Positions 56,214 to 64,000 of a DNA stretch of 64,000 bases are shown piece after piece. Source of the stretch: Deltaproteobacteria bacterium (GTDB lineage: Bacteria > CG2-30-53-67); NCBI GenBank assembly GCA_013151235.1, contig JAADIO010000032.1, positions 12,923-76,922 on the forward strand. Reading direction: 5' to 3'. The translations under genes and the position numbers were made by a program. The notes under the pieces are model-generated. The model ran no database searches. It was given only the letters and a program-made list of their open reading frames with translations, and was not told where the DNA came from. Within the stretch, counting starts at the first letter, position 1. The number at the start of each line of letters is the position of its first letter.

Positions 56214-56600
56214 CGTAAGAAGTCCCCAAGACCCTTCGATGTTTCGGCACACTCCAAGAAGATCGGCCCTTCCCTGACCTTTGAGCGATTATGGAAAGAA
56301 CGGGGGATTGCCAAGGTTATTCAGGACCTACGGAGGGATCGGAAATCCGGATCCGATGTGGAACGGGTGGTCTATCTGACCGTACTGCATCGGTTTTTTA
56401 TCTCCGGATGCAGTTGCCCTGAATTACAAGGAACTCTGGCAGGTCGAGCATGCTTTTCGGACATGAAATCTCTTCTTGTCAGGCAGTTCGATCTTCCCCT
56501 ATAGAAGATCAGCTACAAGTTGGTTCTGGCCGATCTGGCATAGGAGGCGCTTGGAGTAAAAAACAGTCTTTTCCACTCCCTCATGAATGTGTACGCAGAC
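56214..56600 (+). pseudogene. Decayed IS1634-type transposase
   Basis: Translated fragments match the IS1634 transposase pattern: KKIGPSLTFERLWKERG, then DVERVVYLTVLHRFFISG, then after a large deletion NYKELWQVEHAFR and, in another frame, DMKSLL. A frameshift and stops follow, so no intact transposase can be made. The middle of the gene (catalytic core) is missing. No terminal inverted repeats are obvious. The element marks past insertion in the 55.9-56.9 kb gap, which otherwise has no intact gene on the plus strand. Confidence 0.7.
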
Positions 56601-56791
56601 TATCTCCTTGGGGAGCTAAAAAACGGCAGCGATCACAAAGAAAGCAGCCTTAAGAAATACTTTTGCCGTTCTTCCGTTCCCGTACCTTCTTGCCTACCTG
56701 TCATAAATTGCCGGGTCTGCAATCCATTAATTGGGTCACGCCCGGGGGGGAAAGTGTTGTACAACAAAGGAATATACGTATCTTCGGTAGT

Positions 56792-56807
56792 TGGTATGGA
56801 GTTTGCT
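56792..56807 (+). promoter_or_regulatory. Candidate sigma-54 promoter of the EF-hand gene
   Basis: TGGTAT-N5-TTGCT, with GG at 56793-56794 and GC at 56805-56806. It is one mismatch weaker than the other sigma-54 sites in the window. The predicted start is near 56818. Confidence 0.5.
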
Positions 56808-56901
56808 TAAATTCTTTTTATGGGTGGTTACTATTTCTCTGCTGTGAGGAGGATTAAGAGTCTGACAGGATCACATCAGTGATCTAACTGAAAGGAAGGT
56901 G

Positions 56902-56955
56902 ATGCAGGACATGCTCAGGGGATATGAAGAAGGTTTGTTTTCGAAAGGAGGATGA
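56902..56955 (+). CDS. Short upstream ORF (leader peptide candidate)
   Basis: A 17-codon ORF with its own GAAAGGAAGG site. Its last codons form the AAAGGAGG ribosome site of the EF-hand gene, and its TGA lies 3 bp before that ATG. The arrangement suits translational coupling. It may have no product function. Confidence 0.4.
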   Translation: MQDMLRGYEEGLFSKGG

Positions 56956-56958
56956 GTA

Positions 56959-57738
56959 ATGAATGGAATCCATGGAGTAAGGGGAGCCGGGTTGTCGTAC
57001 GCAGTCCCGGATGGAGCAGGAAGCAGGGAGACTTTTTTTAATAGCAAGGATATGGATCAAAATGGTGCCCTAAGCCGGGATGAGTTGGGTGTGCCGGAGG
57101 ATGTCTTCCAGTATATGGACCGGAACAAGGACGGGGGTGTAGACAAGAAGGAACTGAACTCTTATTTTTCTGTCAGGAGACTCGATAAGGCCGTCACCGG
57201 ACTGATCGGGAGAAAGGATGAGAATGACGACAGAGTTCTGAGTGTTGAGGAATTTGGGGTTTCCGATGAGGTCTATCAGGTTATAGATAAGGATAAGAAC
57301 AATGAGGTTGACAGGTCGGAATTGAACCGGTTCCTGCCGGAATATACCCTTGCAAACAGGGCGAAGAGGCTGATTGATGCAAAGGATTCCAACGGGAATC
57401 AGGTGCTTAGCATGGAGGAAATGGGGGTGCCCGGGAAGGTGTTCGAGAATATCGATACCGACGGAGACGGCCAAGCATCCATGGACGAGATTGCCCATTG
57501 GCACCCCGTTCATAATCTAAATGAAAAATCGATCCATATCATTGCTTCCAGAGATCTTAACGGCGACAACCTCCTGGGTGAGGACGAGGTTGCAAACCAG
57601 GACATACTCCAAAATGTAGATCTCAATTGCGATAAACAGATAAACAGGGTGGAACTGAATCTTTCCCTCTACCGAAGTCTCTCTTCTGTTTCCTTGCTCA
57701 GGGATGGCGGCGTCAGCAGAATGGACATCAAGGTGTAG
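56959..57738 (+). CDS. Protein with eight EF-hand loops
   Basis: A 259-residue acidic protein that carries eight 12-residue EF-hand loops, each beginning with Asp and ending with Glu. The first is at residues 31-42 (DMDQNGALSRDE); others include DRNKDGGVDKKE, DTDGDGQASMDE and DLNGDNLLGEDE. Several lack the central Gly. No signal peptide is visible, so it is probably cytoplasmic or exported by a non-Sec route. It presumably binds calcium. The repeats fall in pairs, suggesting growth by duplication. The ribosome site is strong. Confidence 0.9.
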   Translation: MNGIHGVRGAGLSYAVPDGAGSRETFFNSKDMDQNGALSRDELGVPEDVFQYMDRNKDGGVDKKELNSYFSVRRLDKAVTGLIGRKDENDDRVLSVEEFGVSDEVYQVIDKDKNNEVDRSELNRFLPEYTLANRAKRLIDAKDSNGNQVLSMEEMGVPGKVFENIDTDGDGQASMDEIAHWHPVHNLNEKSIHIIASRDLNGDNLLGEDEVANQDILQNVDLNCDKQINRVELNLSLYRSLSSVSLLRDGGVSRMDIKV

Positions 57739-57769
57739 GGCGACTGACTTTCCCGTTGCCGGTTTAACC

Positions 57770-57815
57770 GGCATCTAATCCCCCCTTCGAAAAGCCCAAG
57801 GGGGGATTAGATGCC
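57770..57815. repeat. 18-bp perfect inverted repeat
   Basis: Arms GGCATCTAATCCCCCCTT (57770-57787) and its exact complement (57798-57815) enclose a 10-bp loop. It lies 32 bp after the EF-hand stop. There is no T-tract, so it is not a standard intrinsic terminator, but the RNA hairpin would be very stable and could end or protect the transcript. Confidence 0.7.
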
Positions 57816-57896
57816 ACATCTCCTCCCATTTTCCCGGTTGTTTCCCCCGTTTCTTCCTTTCAAACCATGCAACAGCATCCAACCAAAAATATAGTG

Positions 57897-57965
57897 GGCC
57901 AATAGTTGGCCATGCCGTACATCGTAGTGGAAAACTTTTTCCACTATTGTGAAAAACTTTTCACA
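57897..57965. promoter_or_regulatory. Palindrome cluster upstream of the synthase
   Basis: Three palindromes are present: GGCCAA-TAG-TTGGCC (57897-57911), TAGTGGAAAA-CT-TTTTCCACTA (57925-57946) and TGTGAAAA-AC-TTTTCACA (57948-57965). The cores of the last two (57929-57942 and 57950-57963) start 21 bp apart, the same spacing as the pair at 24220 and 24241. The sigma-54 promoter is about 280 bp downstream. They are candidate activator sites. Confidence 0.55.
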
Positions 57966-58241
57966 CAAGTGGTAATAGTTTTCCTGTCTTCATCGGTTCT
58001 ATTCCGCATAATAATCCAACTATCACTATTTTTGCCGGTGAAAAAGTTCCGGGTTAGGATGGGCTATATCGGATTTACGGTTCTATCATGAGATCGGTCG
58101 GATTATGGAAAAAATTCTTAAGATCCTATGGTATAGGGATCACCTTCTGAAACGGGCTATCCACTCTATACCTTGTTTTTTGTGCGTTTTCGGGTCATGA
58201 CATAAGGAAAAAGAGTTTTTCCGTAAAAAGTCTCTAATATT

Positions 58242-58257
58242 TGGCATCTGAATTGCT
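58242..58257 (+). promoter_or_regulatory. Sigma-54 promoter of the large synthase gene
   Basis: TGGCAT-N5-TTGCT, with GG at 58243-58244 and GC at 58255-58256. The predicted start near 58268 leaves a leader of about 218 bases. Confidence 0.72.
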
Positions 58258-58267
58258 TGTTTTAACG

Positions 58268-58485
58268 CAGACAGGGGACCAAAAGAGGCTTGGCCCGTCT
58301 GTTGGGTTTGCTTGACAATGCCGGCAGTAACAGATATTGTTAGCCAAGGATATGTTGGCTATCCGTCAATATGTTAACTGTGTTAAATTGACGAAACCAT
58401 TTTGTACGGCAATACATTTTCGGTATTTTGACAGCAATTTGGGCAAATATGACTTAATTGTGTTTTTGTCTGTAAGGGAAACTCG
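58268..58485 (+). promoter_or_regulatory. AT-rich leader of the synthase with hairpins
   Basis: The leader has a perfect 7-bp hairpin TAGCCAA/TTGGCTA (58341-58361) and a CGTCAAT/ATTGACG pairing (58364-58393). The rest of the 57.8-58.5 kb interval has no convincing gene. The start codon has an AAGGGA site. Confidence 0.4.
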
Positions 58486-61400
58486 ATGAAGAAGTTTCAG
58501 AAGTTAGTTTATACACCTTCCGGGCTGAGCGATCCAACTCTGGCGATTGCGGCATGCCGGGCTGGAGGTGTAGGAATACTGAATATGGAAATTATTACTG
58601 ATCCGGTATCCCTTCGCAGGGGACTTGGATTGCTGCACCTGAAGTCGGGGGCGCCTTACGGTCTGAAGCTGAAGACGCTGCAGAGAGATCTCCTGGATGT
58701 CGTTGTAGACTATGCGGCAAAAGGATTGCGATGGTTGATTGTGGACTGCCGCTCTGCCTGCGGTGCTGCGGATGCAATCCGATCGCTGAGGAAAGAGGGC
58801 GTTCGGGTACTGGTTGAGGTTCTTTCCCTTGAATGGCCGGAAGACCCTGTGGATGACTTGGTCGACGGACTTGTTCTGAAGGGAAATGAAGCCGGAGGAC
58901 GTGTCGGCGAGTACAGCACCTTTATACTGCTCCAGAAATGGCGTCGACAATGTCGTGACGGTGGATTGGAACTGTTCGTTCACGGCGGTGTCACGCCGCA
59001 GGTGGCGGCTGCCTGTGGCTCGCTTGGTGTTTCCGGAGGGGTCATGGACAGTCAGGTCCTGCTGATGGAAGAGTCTCCATTGAGGATTGTGCTACGCCCT
59101 TTCCTTGAAAGGCTTTCAGGGAGCGAGACCATAGCGGTCGGAGAGTCGGCGGGTGGAGGTTACTTCCGTTACCTCTTGCGGCGGGATATGCTGGAGTCCG
59201 TATCCTTTTCCGAGGAGTGTCGGGGGAAAGGTATAGACTCCCTGGAAGATGCCGCTGCGGAGAAAATAGACTGGCAGGATCCCTCGAACGGTATCCTGCC
59301 TGTAGGGCAGGACGCCTGTTTTGCAGCTCCGTGGGCAGAAAAGTACGGACGTATCTCGGTCCTTTTCAGGGCGATAGACCTGGCCGTTGGTAAGAATGCC
59401 GCCTTGACTCTGCAGAGTTATCCGATGTGTGAGAATTCCCCGCTCTCGATGAATCTTGGAACCAGGCTTCCGGTCGTCCAGGGTCCAATGGCAAGGGTAT
59501 CCGACATCCCTGCCTTCGCCATCAAGGTGGCGGATGACGGGGCGTTGCCGGTGATGGCGCTTGCCTTGATGAGGGGGGAACGCCTGAGCGCTCTTCTTGA
59601 AAGGACAGCCGGGGAACTTGGTAATCGTCCATGGGGTGTGGGTCTGTTGGGGTTCGCCCCAGCGGATTTACTCCGTGAACAATTCGATCTGGTGAAGAAG
59701 CTCCGTCCGGCTGCAGCGGTATTGGCCGGTGGTCGTCCCGACCAAGCCCGCCGACTTGAAGAGGCCGGGATAAGTACGTTTCTGCATGTGCCTTCTCCCG
59801 ATCTGATACCACTTTTCATTGAGCAGGGGGTAAGGCGTTTTATTTTGGAAGGTCGGGAATGCGGCGGCCATATCGGTCCGCTCAGTTCCTTCGTACTCTG
59901 GAGCGGTATAACAGACCGTCTTGCCGATGAGATAGAGTTAGGGAAGATATCCGGCGAGGAGGTCTCCGTCCTTTTTGCCGGAGGCATCCATGATTCCTTC
60001 TCATCCGCGATTGCACAGGTTGTCGCTGCCCCCCTGATTGAAAAAGGAGTGCATATCGGTATTCAGATGGGAAGCGGGTACCTTTTTACAAGAGAGATTG
60101 TAGAGATTGGAGCCATTGTTCCGGTTTTTCAGGAGGAAGTTGTAGCATGTTCCAGGACGGTCGTGTTGGAGTCCGGTCCGCATCACGAATGCCGCTGCTC
60201 TTTTACACCCTTTGCCGGGTCCTTCCTGGAAACAAGAAATCGGTTGATGGCGCAACGGGTCCCGGCGGCAGAGATCCGCAAGACCCTGGATGACCTGATC
60301 ATGGGCAGGTTGTGTTTGGCAGCGAAGGGCTACGCCAGGAGAGCGGACGGGAAGGAGGTTCATGTCCTTGACTTGCAGGAGCAGCAACGTGAAGGGATGT
60401 ATATGGTCGGCGAGCTTGCTACTCTCCGTTCGAAGAGGATAGACATCCCGGCCCTGCACCGTGGTGTGACGGTTGACGCTTACAAGCTTCTTCATGATAA
60501 GGCGGGGGTTTCTCTTCAGGGGTCAGCCGGGAAAGAACCGCCGCCCCGCCCCGCGGATATAGCTGTTATCGGGATGGCCGCGGTACTCCCCAAGTCCGGG
60601 AGCACGAGGGAATACTGGAAAAACATCCTGAACAAGGTGGAAGCAATCTCGGAGATTCCATCTCACAGGTGGGACTGGCACCTTTATTTTGACGAAGACA
60701 GGAACGCGAAAGATAGGATATATTCCAAATGGGGCGGGTTCCTGGAAGAGATGATATTCGATCCCGTTCGTTATGGCATGCCGCCCAAGTCGATTAAGTC
60801 CATCGATCCAATGCAGTTGATGGCGCTGGAGGTTGCGCGCCGGACCTTGGAAGATGCGGGCTACGGCAAAGGGGATCTGGACGGCGAACGTGCATCTGTC
60901 ATCATAGGGGCCAGTGGCGGCACGGGGGATGTGGGGATGCAATACGGCCTCCGAGCCGAACTGCCGCGGTTCCATGGGGATCTTCCTCCCGCAGTTTCGG
61001 AGCGTCTGCCGGAATGGACTGAGGATTCATTTCCCGGGATACTGCCTAATGTCATAGCGGGTCGCATAGCCAATCGTCTGGATCTTCGCGGTGTGAATTT
61101 TACTACGGATGCGGCGTGCGCTTCATCCATGGCAGCGCTCTACCAGGCGGTGTCTGAACTGGTTGCGCATCGCAGCGACTTCGTAATCGTCGGAGGAGTG
61201 GATACTGCACAGGACCCCTTCAGTTTCATGTGTTTCAGCAAGACTCAGGCACTCTCTCCCTCGGGCAAATGCAGGACGTTCGACGTTTCGGCGGACGGTA
61301 TCGTCATCTCAGAAGGGATTGCCATGGTGGCCCTGAAGCGTCTGGATGAGGCGGAACGGGATGGGGATCGTATATATGCAATCATAAAGGGAATAGGGGG

Positions 61401-64000
61401 AAGCAGTGACGGGAAGGCCAAGGGGCTGACGGCTCCGTTGCCAGCGGGCCAGGTGCTGGCTATGAGGCGTGCGTACGAGCAGGCGGGTTTTTCTCCCGCT
61501 ACCGTGGAGTTGTTCGAAGCGCACGGGACCGGAACTGTGGTGGGGGATACGGCAGAGTTGGAGAGCACGACGAGCCTGCTGCGGCAGGCCGGGGCGCTTC
61601 CTCTGCATGCGGCCGTGGGATCTGTCAAAACCCTTATAGGGCATACGAAGGCTACGGCTGGAATCGCCGGATTGATCAAGTCTGTTTTGGCCCTGTATCA
61701 TCATGTCTTGCCTCCGCATGCCGGGGTTGAGCGGCCGAACAGTACTCTCATGGATCCGGAGAGCCCCTTGTACCTTGTCGATGAGGCTATGCCGTGGATC
61801 GAGGTGGGGGGACACCCGCGCCGTGCGGCCGCAAGCGCGTTCGGGTTCGGCGGAACCAATTTTCATGTTGTGATGGAAGAGTATGCAGGAGAATACAGGC
61901 CGTGGCTGAAGGAATCTATAATGCAGCATCGGCCGGCGGAGTTGTGCCTGTTTTCGGGTTGTGACAGGAAGGAACTGATCTCCAGGTTGGAGGCGATAAT
62001 CAGGGGGGGGGAGAAGGCCCGGGGGGTGGCATTGCGCGATGTCGCCTATAACCTTGCGCGTGGAGTGCGGACAGGCAAGGAACGGGTTGCTGTTGTGGCG
62101 AAGGACCTGGATGAACTCCTCACCGGGACGGCGCATGCACTGGCTCGCCTGAAAGGTGACGAGGTGTCACCTGCCGCCGGGGGCTATGATAGCAGCACCT
62201 TGTCGTCTGCCGGCAAAGTCGCGGTTCTGTTCCCGGGACAGGGGGCGCAGTACGTCGGTATGTTCCGTGAACTGGCGGTCTTCTTTCCGGTCATCGCCGA
62301 GGCAATTTCGGATGCGGATGATCACCTTGGGGAACGTTTCGAGGAGCGCCATGGGCCGGGTTCAAGGCTGAGCCGTTTCATATTCCCCAAGGGGACCTAC
62401 GATGACCGGAGACTTGTGGAGGCCGGTGATTTCCTCAAAGCCACCGATATTGCCCAGCCGGCGCTGGGGGCCGTGGAGGCGGGTCTGTGGCGGTTGATGA
62501 CCTCGCATTTCGGTTTGAAGGCGGACATGCTCGGCGGGCACAGCTATGGCGAATTTTCCGCCCTCTTTGCCGGAGGAGTGATGGATTTCCCTACATTCAT
62601 AAGGCTCTCAGAAGCGCGTGGCAGGTATATCGTGGATGCTGTATGTGAACATGGAGATGAGCTGGGCGGCATGGCTGCGGTCATGGCTCCTCGCGAGGTT
62701 GTGGGCAGGATGATCGACGGTATGGATGATCTCGTGATTGCCAATCACAATGCTCCTGAACAAACGGTGATCTCGGGTTCTCTTTCAGCCCTCGGCAAGG
62801 CCGTTGAGATAATCACCGAAGCTGGCTTACAAGCCCGTGGGCTACCGGTCGCCGCCGCGTTTCATTCTCGTTTCGTAGAGCCGGCCAAGTCGGTTTTCGC
62901 GGAATCGATAAGGGAGACCCGTTGGAACGAACGGTCCATTCCGGTCTATTCCAATACCACCGGTTGCCCGCATGACCGGAACGTGGAGCGGATGAAAGAT
63001 ACGATGATCGAGCACCTGGTCCGGCCGGTGGAGTTCGTCAGACAGGTCGAGGCCATGCATGGAGACGGGGCCCGTATATTTGTTGAGCTTGGTCCCGGGT
63101 CGATCCTTACAAGGTTGGTTGACCGTATCCTGGAGGGGAAGCCTCATCAGGCCTTTGCCGTGGACGCACACGGCGGCGGTGTTGTCGGGCTTCTGCATCT
63201 CCTGGGCCGTCTCTTTGCCTCCGGTCTTGACGTTGAAGTTCGTCCTCTGTTTGAAGGACGTGGATGCAGGGAGTGCGATCCTGATGATTTGCGAAGCCTT
63301 GTGCGGGCGGAGTCTGTTCCCGCCCATGCCTGGTTACTTAACGGGAGTGGCGCAAGGCCGTCAGGTACGCCGGTCAGGCAGGTGGGGGCTCTCCGGGAAG
63401 GCCGGTTTGGGCCTGACGGAGATACAGAGCGGCCGGAGACCAAAGCGGTTGAGGGACGCATGGGAAAGGAAGTGCCGGCTTTGCCCGGTGACGTGAAAAA
63501 ATTGGAGGAAAGAGAGGGGCTTAAGATGGTTATGGACAGGCATGGGCGGACTTCTCCACAGTCGGAGATCATGTCGGAATATTTTCTTACGATGCGGCGT
63601 TTCCTCGATACACAGGAGAGCATAATGTCGCAGTACATATCGGGAAGGACGGGACGGCCGCGCCGTGCCTCCCTCCCCTTGCAACGGTTGTCCCGGTCCG
63701 GGACGGAGATGGGTGTGGAGCCTTCTCTCGGATTTCGCAACGATTTGTCGGAAGAGAAACCGACCGGTGGAGGAGGCGTGATCCCTGAGAGTGAAAGGCC
63801 CGTGGGGAGAAAGGCTGGACCTGTGGTTGCCGAAGACGGTAAACATACGTCGAGGAAGCCTGTCGGGGAAGTCGGAATACCTCGCAGCGAATCTCTGGAG
63901 GAGATTATCTATTCCATCGTCGAGGAGAAGACCGGCTACCCCCGCGAGATGGTCGGCCTGGATCAGGATCTGGAGGCGGATCTCGGTATCGATTCGATCA
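58486..64000 (+). CDS. Multidomain polyketide/fatty-acid synthase, NPD-NPD-KS-AT-ACP (partial, C-terminus outside window)
   Basis: At least 1838 residues with no stop in the window. Residues 1-310 and 320-660 look like two nitronate-monooxygenase (NPD/PfaD-like) flavin barrels; the second has QGPMARVSD at 332 and GRECGGHIG with His462. A ketosynthase follows (about 690-1140; Cys878, His1013, His1053), then an acyltransferase (about 1230-1530) with GHSYG and Ser1353. A Gly/Arg/Glu-rich linker leads to an acyl carrier domain with the LGIDS serine at 1837. Type I lipid or polyketide synthases of the PfaA class have similar KS-AT-ACP cores; an NPD pair at the N-terminus is unusual. A sigma-54 promoter precedes it. 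Confidence 0.9.
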   Translation, partial: MKKFQKLVYTPSGLSDPTLAIAACRAGGVGILNMEIITDPVSLRRGLGLLHLKSGAPYGLKLKTLQRDLLDVVVDYAAKGLRWLIVDCRSACGAADAIRSLRKEGVRVLVEVLSLEWPEDPVDDLVDGLVLKGNEAGGRVGEYSTFILLQKWRRQCRDGGLELFVHGGVTPQVAAACGSLGVSGGVMDSQVLLMEESPLRIVLRPFLERLSGSETIAVGESAGGGYFRYLLRRDMLESVSFSEECRGKGIDSLEDAAAEKIDWQDPSNGILPVGQDACFAAPWAEKYGRISVLFRAIDLAVGKNAALTLQSYPMCENSPLSMNLGTRLPVVQGPMARVSDIPAFAIKVADDGALPVMALALMRGERLSALLERTAGELGNRPWGVGLLGFAPADLLREQFDLVKKLRPAAAVLAGGRPDQARRLEEAGISTFLHVPSPDLIPLFIEQGVRRFILEGRECGGHIGPLSSFVLWSGITDRLADEIELGKISGEEVSVLFAGGIHDSFSSAIAQVVAAPLIEKGVHIGIQMGSGYLFTREIVEIGAIVPVFQEEVVACSRTVVLESGPHHECRCSFTPFAGSFLETRNRLMAQRVPAAEIRKTLDDLIMGRLCLAAKGYARRADGKEVHVLDLQEQQREGMYMVGELATLRSKRIDIPALHRGVTVDAYKLLHDKAGVSLQGSAGKEPPPRPADIAVIGMAAVLPKSGSTREYWKNILNKVEAISEIPSHRWDWHLYFDEDRNAKDRIYSKWGGFLEEMIFDPVRYGMPPKSIKSIDPMQLMALEVARRTLEDAGYGKGDLDGERASVIIGASGGTGDVGMQYGLRAELPRFHGDLPPAVSERLPEWTEDSFPGILPNVIAGRIANRLDLRGVNFTTDAACASSMAALYQAVSELVAHRSDFVIVGGVDTAQDPFSFMCFSKTQALSPSGKCRTFDVSADGIVISEGIAMVALKRLDEAERDGDRIYAIIKGIGGSSDGKAKGLTAPLPAGQVLAMRRAYEQAGFSPATVELFEAHGTGTVVGDTAELESTTSLLRQAGALPLHAAVGSVKTLIGHTKATAGIAGLIKSVLALYHHVLPPHAGVERPNSTLMDPESPLYLVDEAMPWIEVGGHPRRAAASAFGFGGTNFHVVMEEYAGEYRPWLKESIMQHRPAELCLFSGCDRKELISRLEAIIRGGEKARGVALRDVAYNLARGVRTGKERVAVVAKDLDELLTGTAHALARLKGDEVSPAAGGYDSSTLSSAGKVAVLFPGQGAQYVGMFRELAVFFPVIAEAISDADDHLGERFEERHGPGSRLSRFIFPKGTYDDRRLVEAGDFLKATDIAQPALGAVEAGLWRLMTSHFGLKADMLGGHSYGEFSALFAGGVMDFPTFIRLSEARGRYIVDAVCEHGDELGGMAAVMAPREVVGRMIDGMDDLVIANHNAPEQTVISGSLSALGKAVEIITEAGLQARGLPVAAAFHSRFVEPAKSVFAESIRETRWNERSIPVYSNTTGCPHDRNVERMKDTMIEHLVRPVEFVRQVEAMHGDGARIFVELGPGSILTRLVDRILEGKPHQAFAVDAHGGGVVGLLHLLGRLFASGLDVEVRPLFEGRGCRECDPDDLRSLVRAESVPAHAWLLNGSGARPSGTPVRQVGALREGRFGPDGDTERPETKAVEGRMGKEVPALPGDVKKLEEREGLKMVMDRHGRTSPQSEIMSEYFLTMRRFLDTQESIMSQYISGRTGRPRRASLPLQRLSRSGTEMGVEPSLGFRNDLSEEKPTGGGGVIPESERPVGRKAGPVVAEDGKHTSRKPVGEVGIPRSESLEEIIYSIVEEKTGYPREMVGLDQDLEADLGIDSI

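Noticed and set aside
56450-56857. Short plus-strand ORFs in the transposase relic
   Set aside because: They are fragments of the decayed transposase and flanking DNA without ribosome sites.
1-64000. CRISPR arrays, tRNA or rRNA genes
   Set aside because: No regular direct repeats with spacers and no tRNA- or rRNA-like segments were found on reading both strands.

Overview
The window is bacterial, Gram-negative and probably from an anaerobe of deltaproteobacterial grade. The evidence is a lipoprotein secretin, a type II-like secretion set, exosortase A with a PEP-CTERM substrate, several sigma-54 promoters with a sigma-54 activator, low-potential corrinoid methyltransferase chemistry, and a dnaK/hsp20/hspR/clpB stress cluster. 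No rRNA or tRNA is present, so the taxon cannot be fixed from the sequence. Coding density is high and base composition is GC-rich, apart from AT-rich control regions near 22.5-24.4 kb and 57.8-58.5 kb.

Region 1 (1-13.3 kb, minus strand) is an XrtA (exosortase A) locus. A sugar epimerase is followed by XrtA, EpsI, a FemAB-like protein, a CelD-like acyltransferase, a formyltransferase, a DUF362 protein, a radical SAM/SPASM protein, three glycosyltransferase genes (one a tandem fusion) and an asparagine-synthase-type amidotransferase cut by the window edge. Together they should make an exopolysaccharide and process PEP-CTERM proteins. Region 2 (13.6-22.5 kb, plus strand) is divergent and encodes a compact type II/type IV-like secretion machine (GspG, E, F, L/PilM, M/PilO, C/PilP, D) plus a TPR protein. 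It is followed by a PEP-CTERM protein behind a sigma-54 promoter.

Region 3 (23.6-34.8 kb) holds an unknown protein, a DUF5658-like membrane protein with its own sigma-54 promoter, a PilZ protein, a GH57 branching enzyme, DUF1844, AsmA and OsmC proteins, and a multi-sensor histidine kinase with an NtrC-type regulator.

Region 4 (34.9-48.2 kb) is the most unusual part. One plus-strand run encodes a receiver-like protein, two MtaA-type methylcobamide methyltransferases, an MtrH-like methyltransferase, a corrinoid protein, an Fe-S protein, a RACo/RamA-type corrinoid activase, a DUF6951-like protein, and then cysteate synthase and a fused sulfopyruvate decarboxylase. The last two are coenzyme M biosynthesis enzymes. 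A convergent B12 importer (btuFCD) under a cobalamin riboswitch with a visible intrinsic terminator lies next to it. The inference is a bacterial methyl-transfer pathway that makes and uses coenzyme M.

Region 5 (48.3-55.9 kb) is a heat-shock cluster: hsp20, dnaK, hsp20, dnaJ, hspR-like merR and clpB. Region 6 (55.9-64 kb) has a small Cys-rich protein, a decayed IS1634-type transposase, an eight-EF-hand protein behind a short upstream ORF, a palindrome-rich control region with a sigma-54 promoter, and the start of a very large synthase (NPD-NPD-KS-AT-ACP) that runs off the window.

Five -24/-12 matches with identical spacing precede separate transcription units. Two of them have upstream pairs of 14-bp palindromes set exactly 21 bp apart, which suggests a shared sigma-54 regulon.
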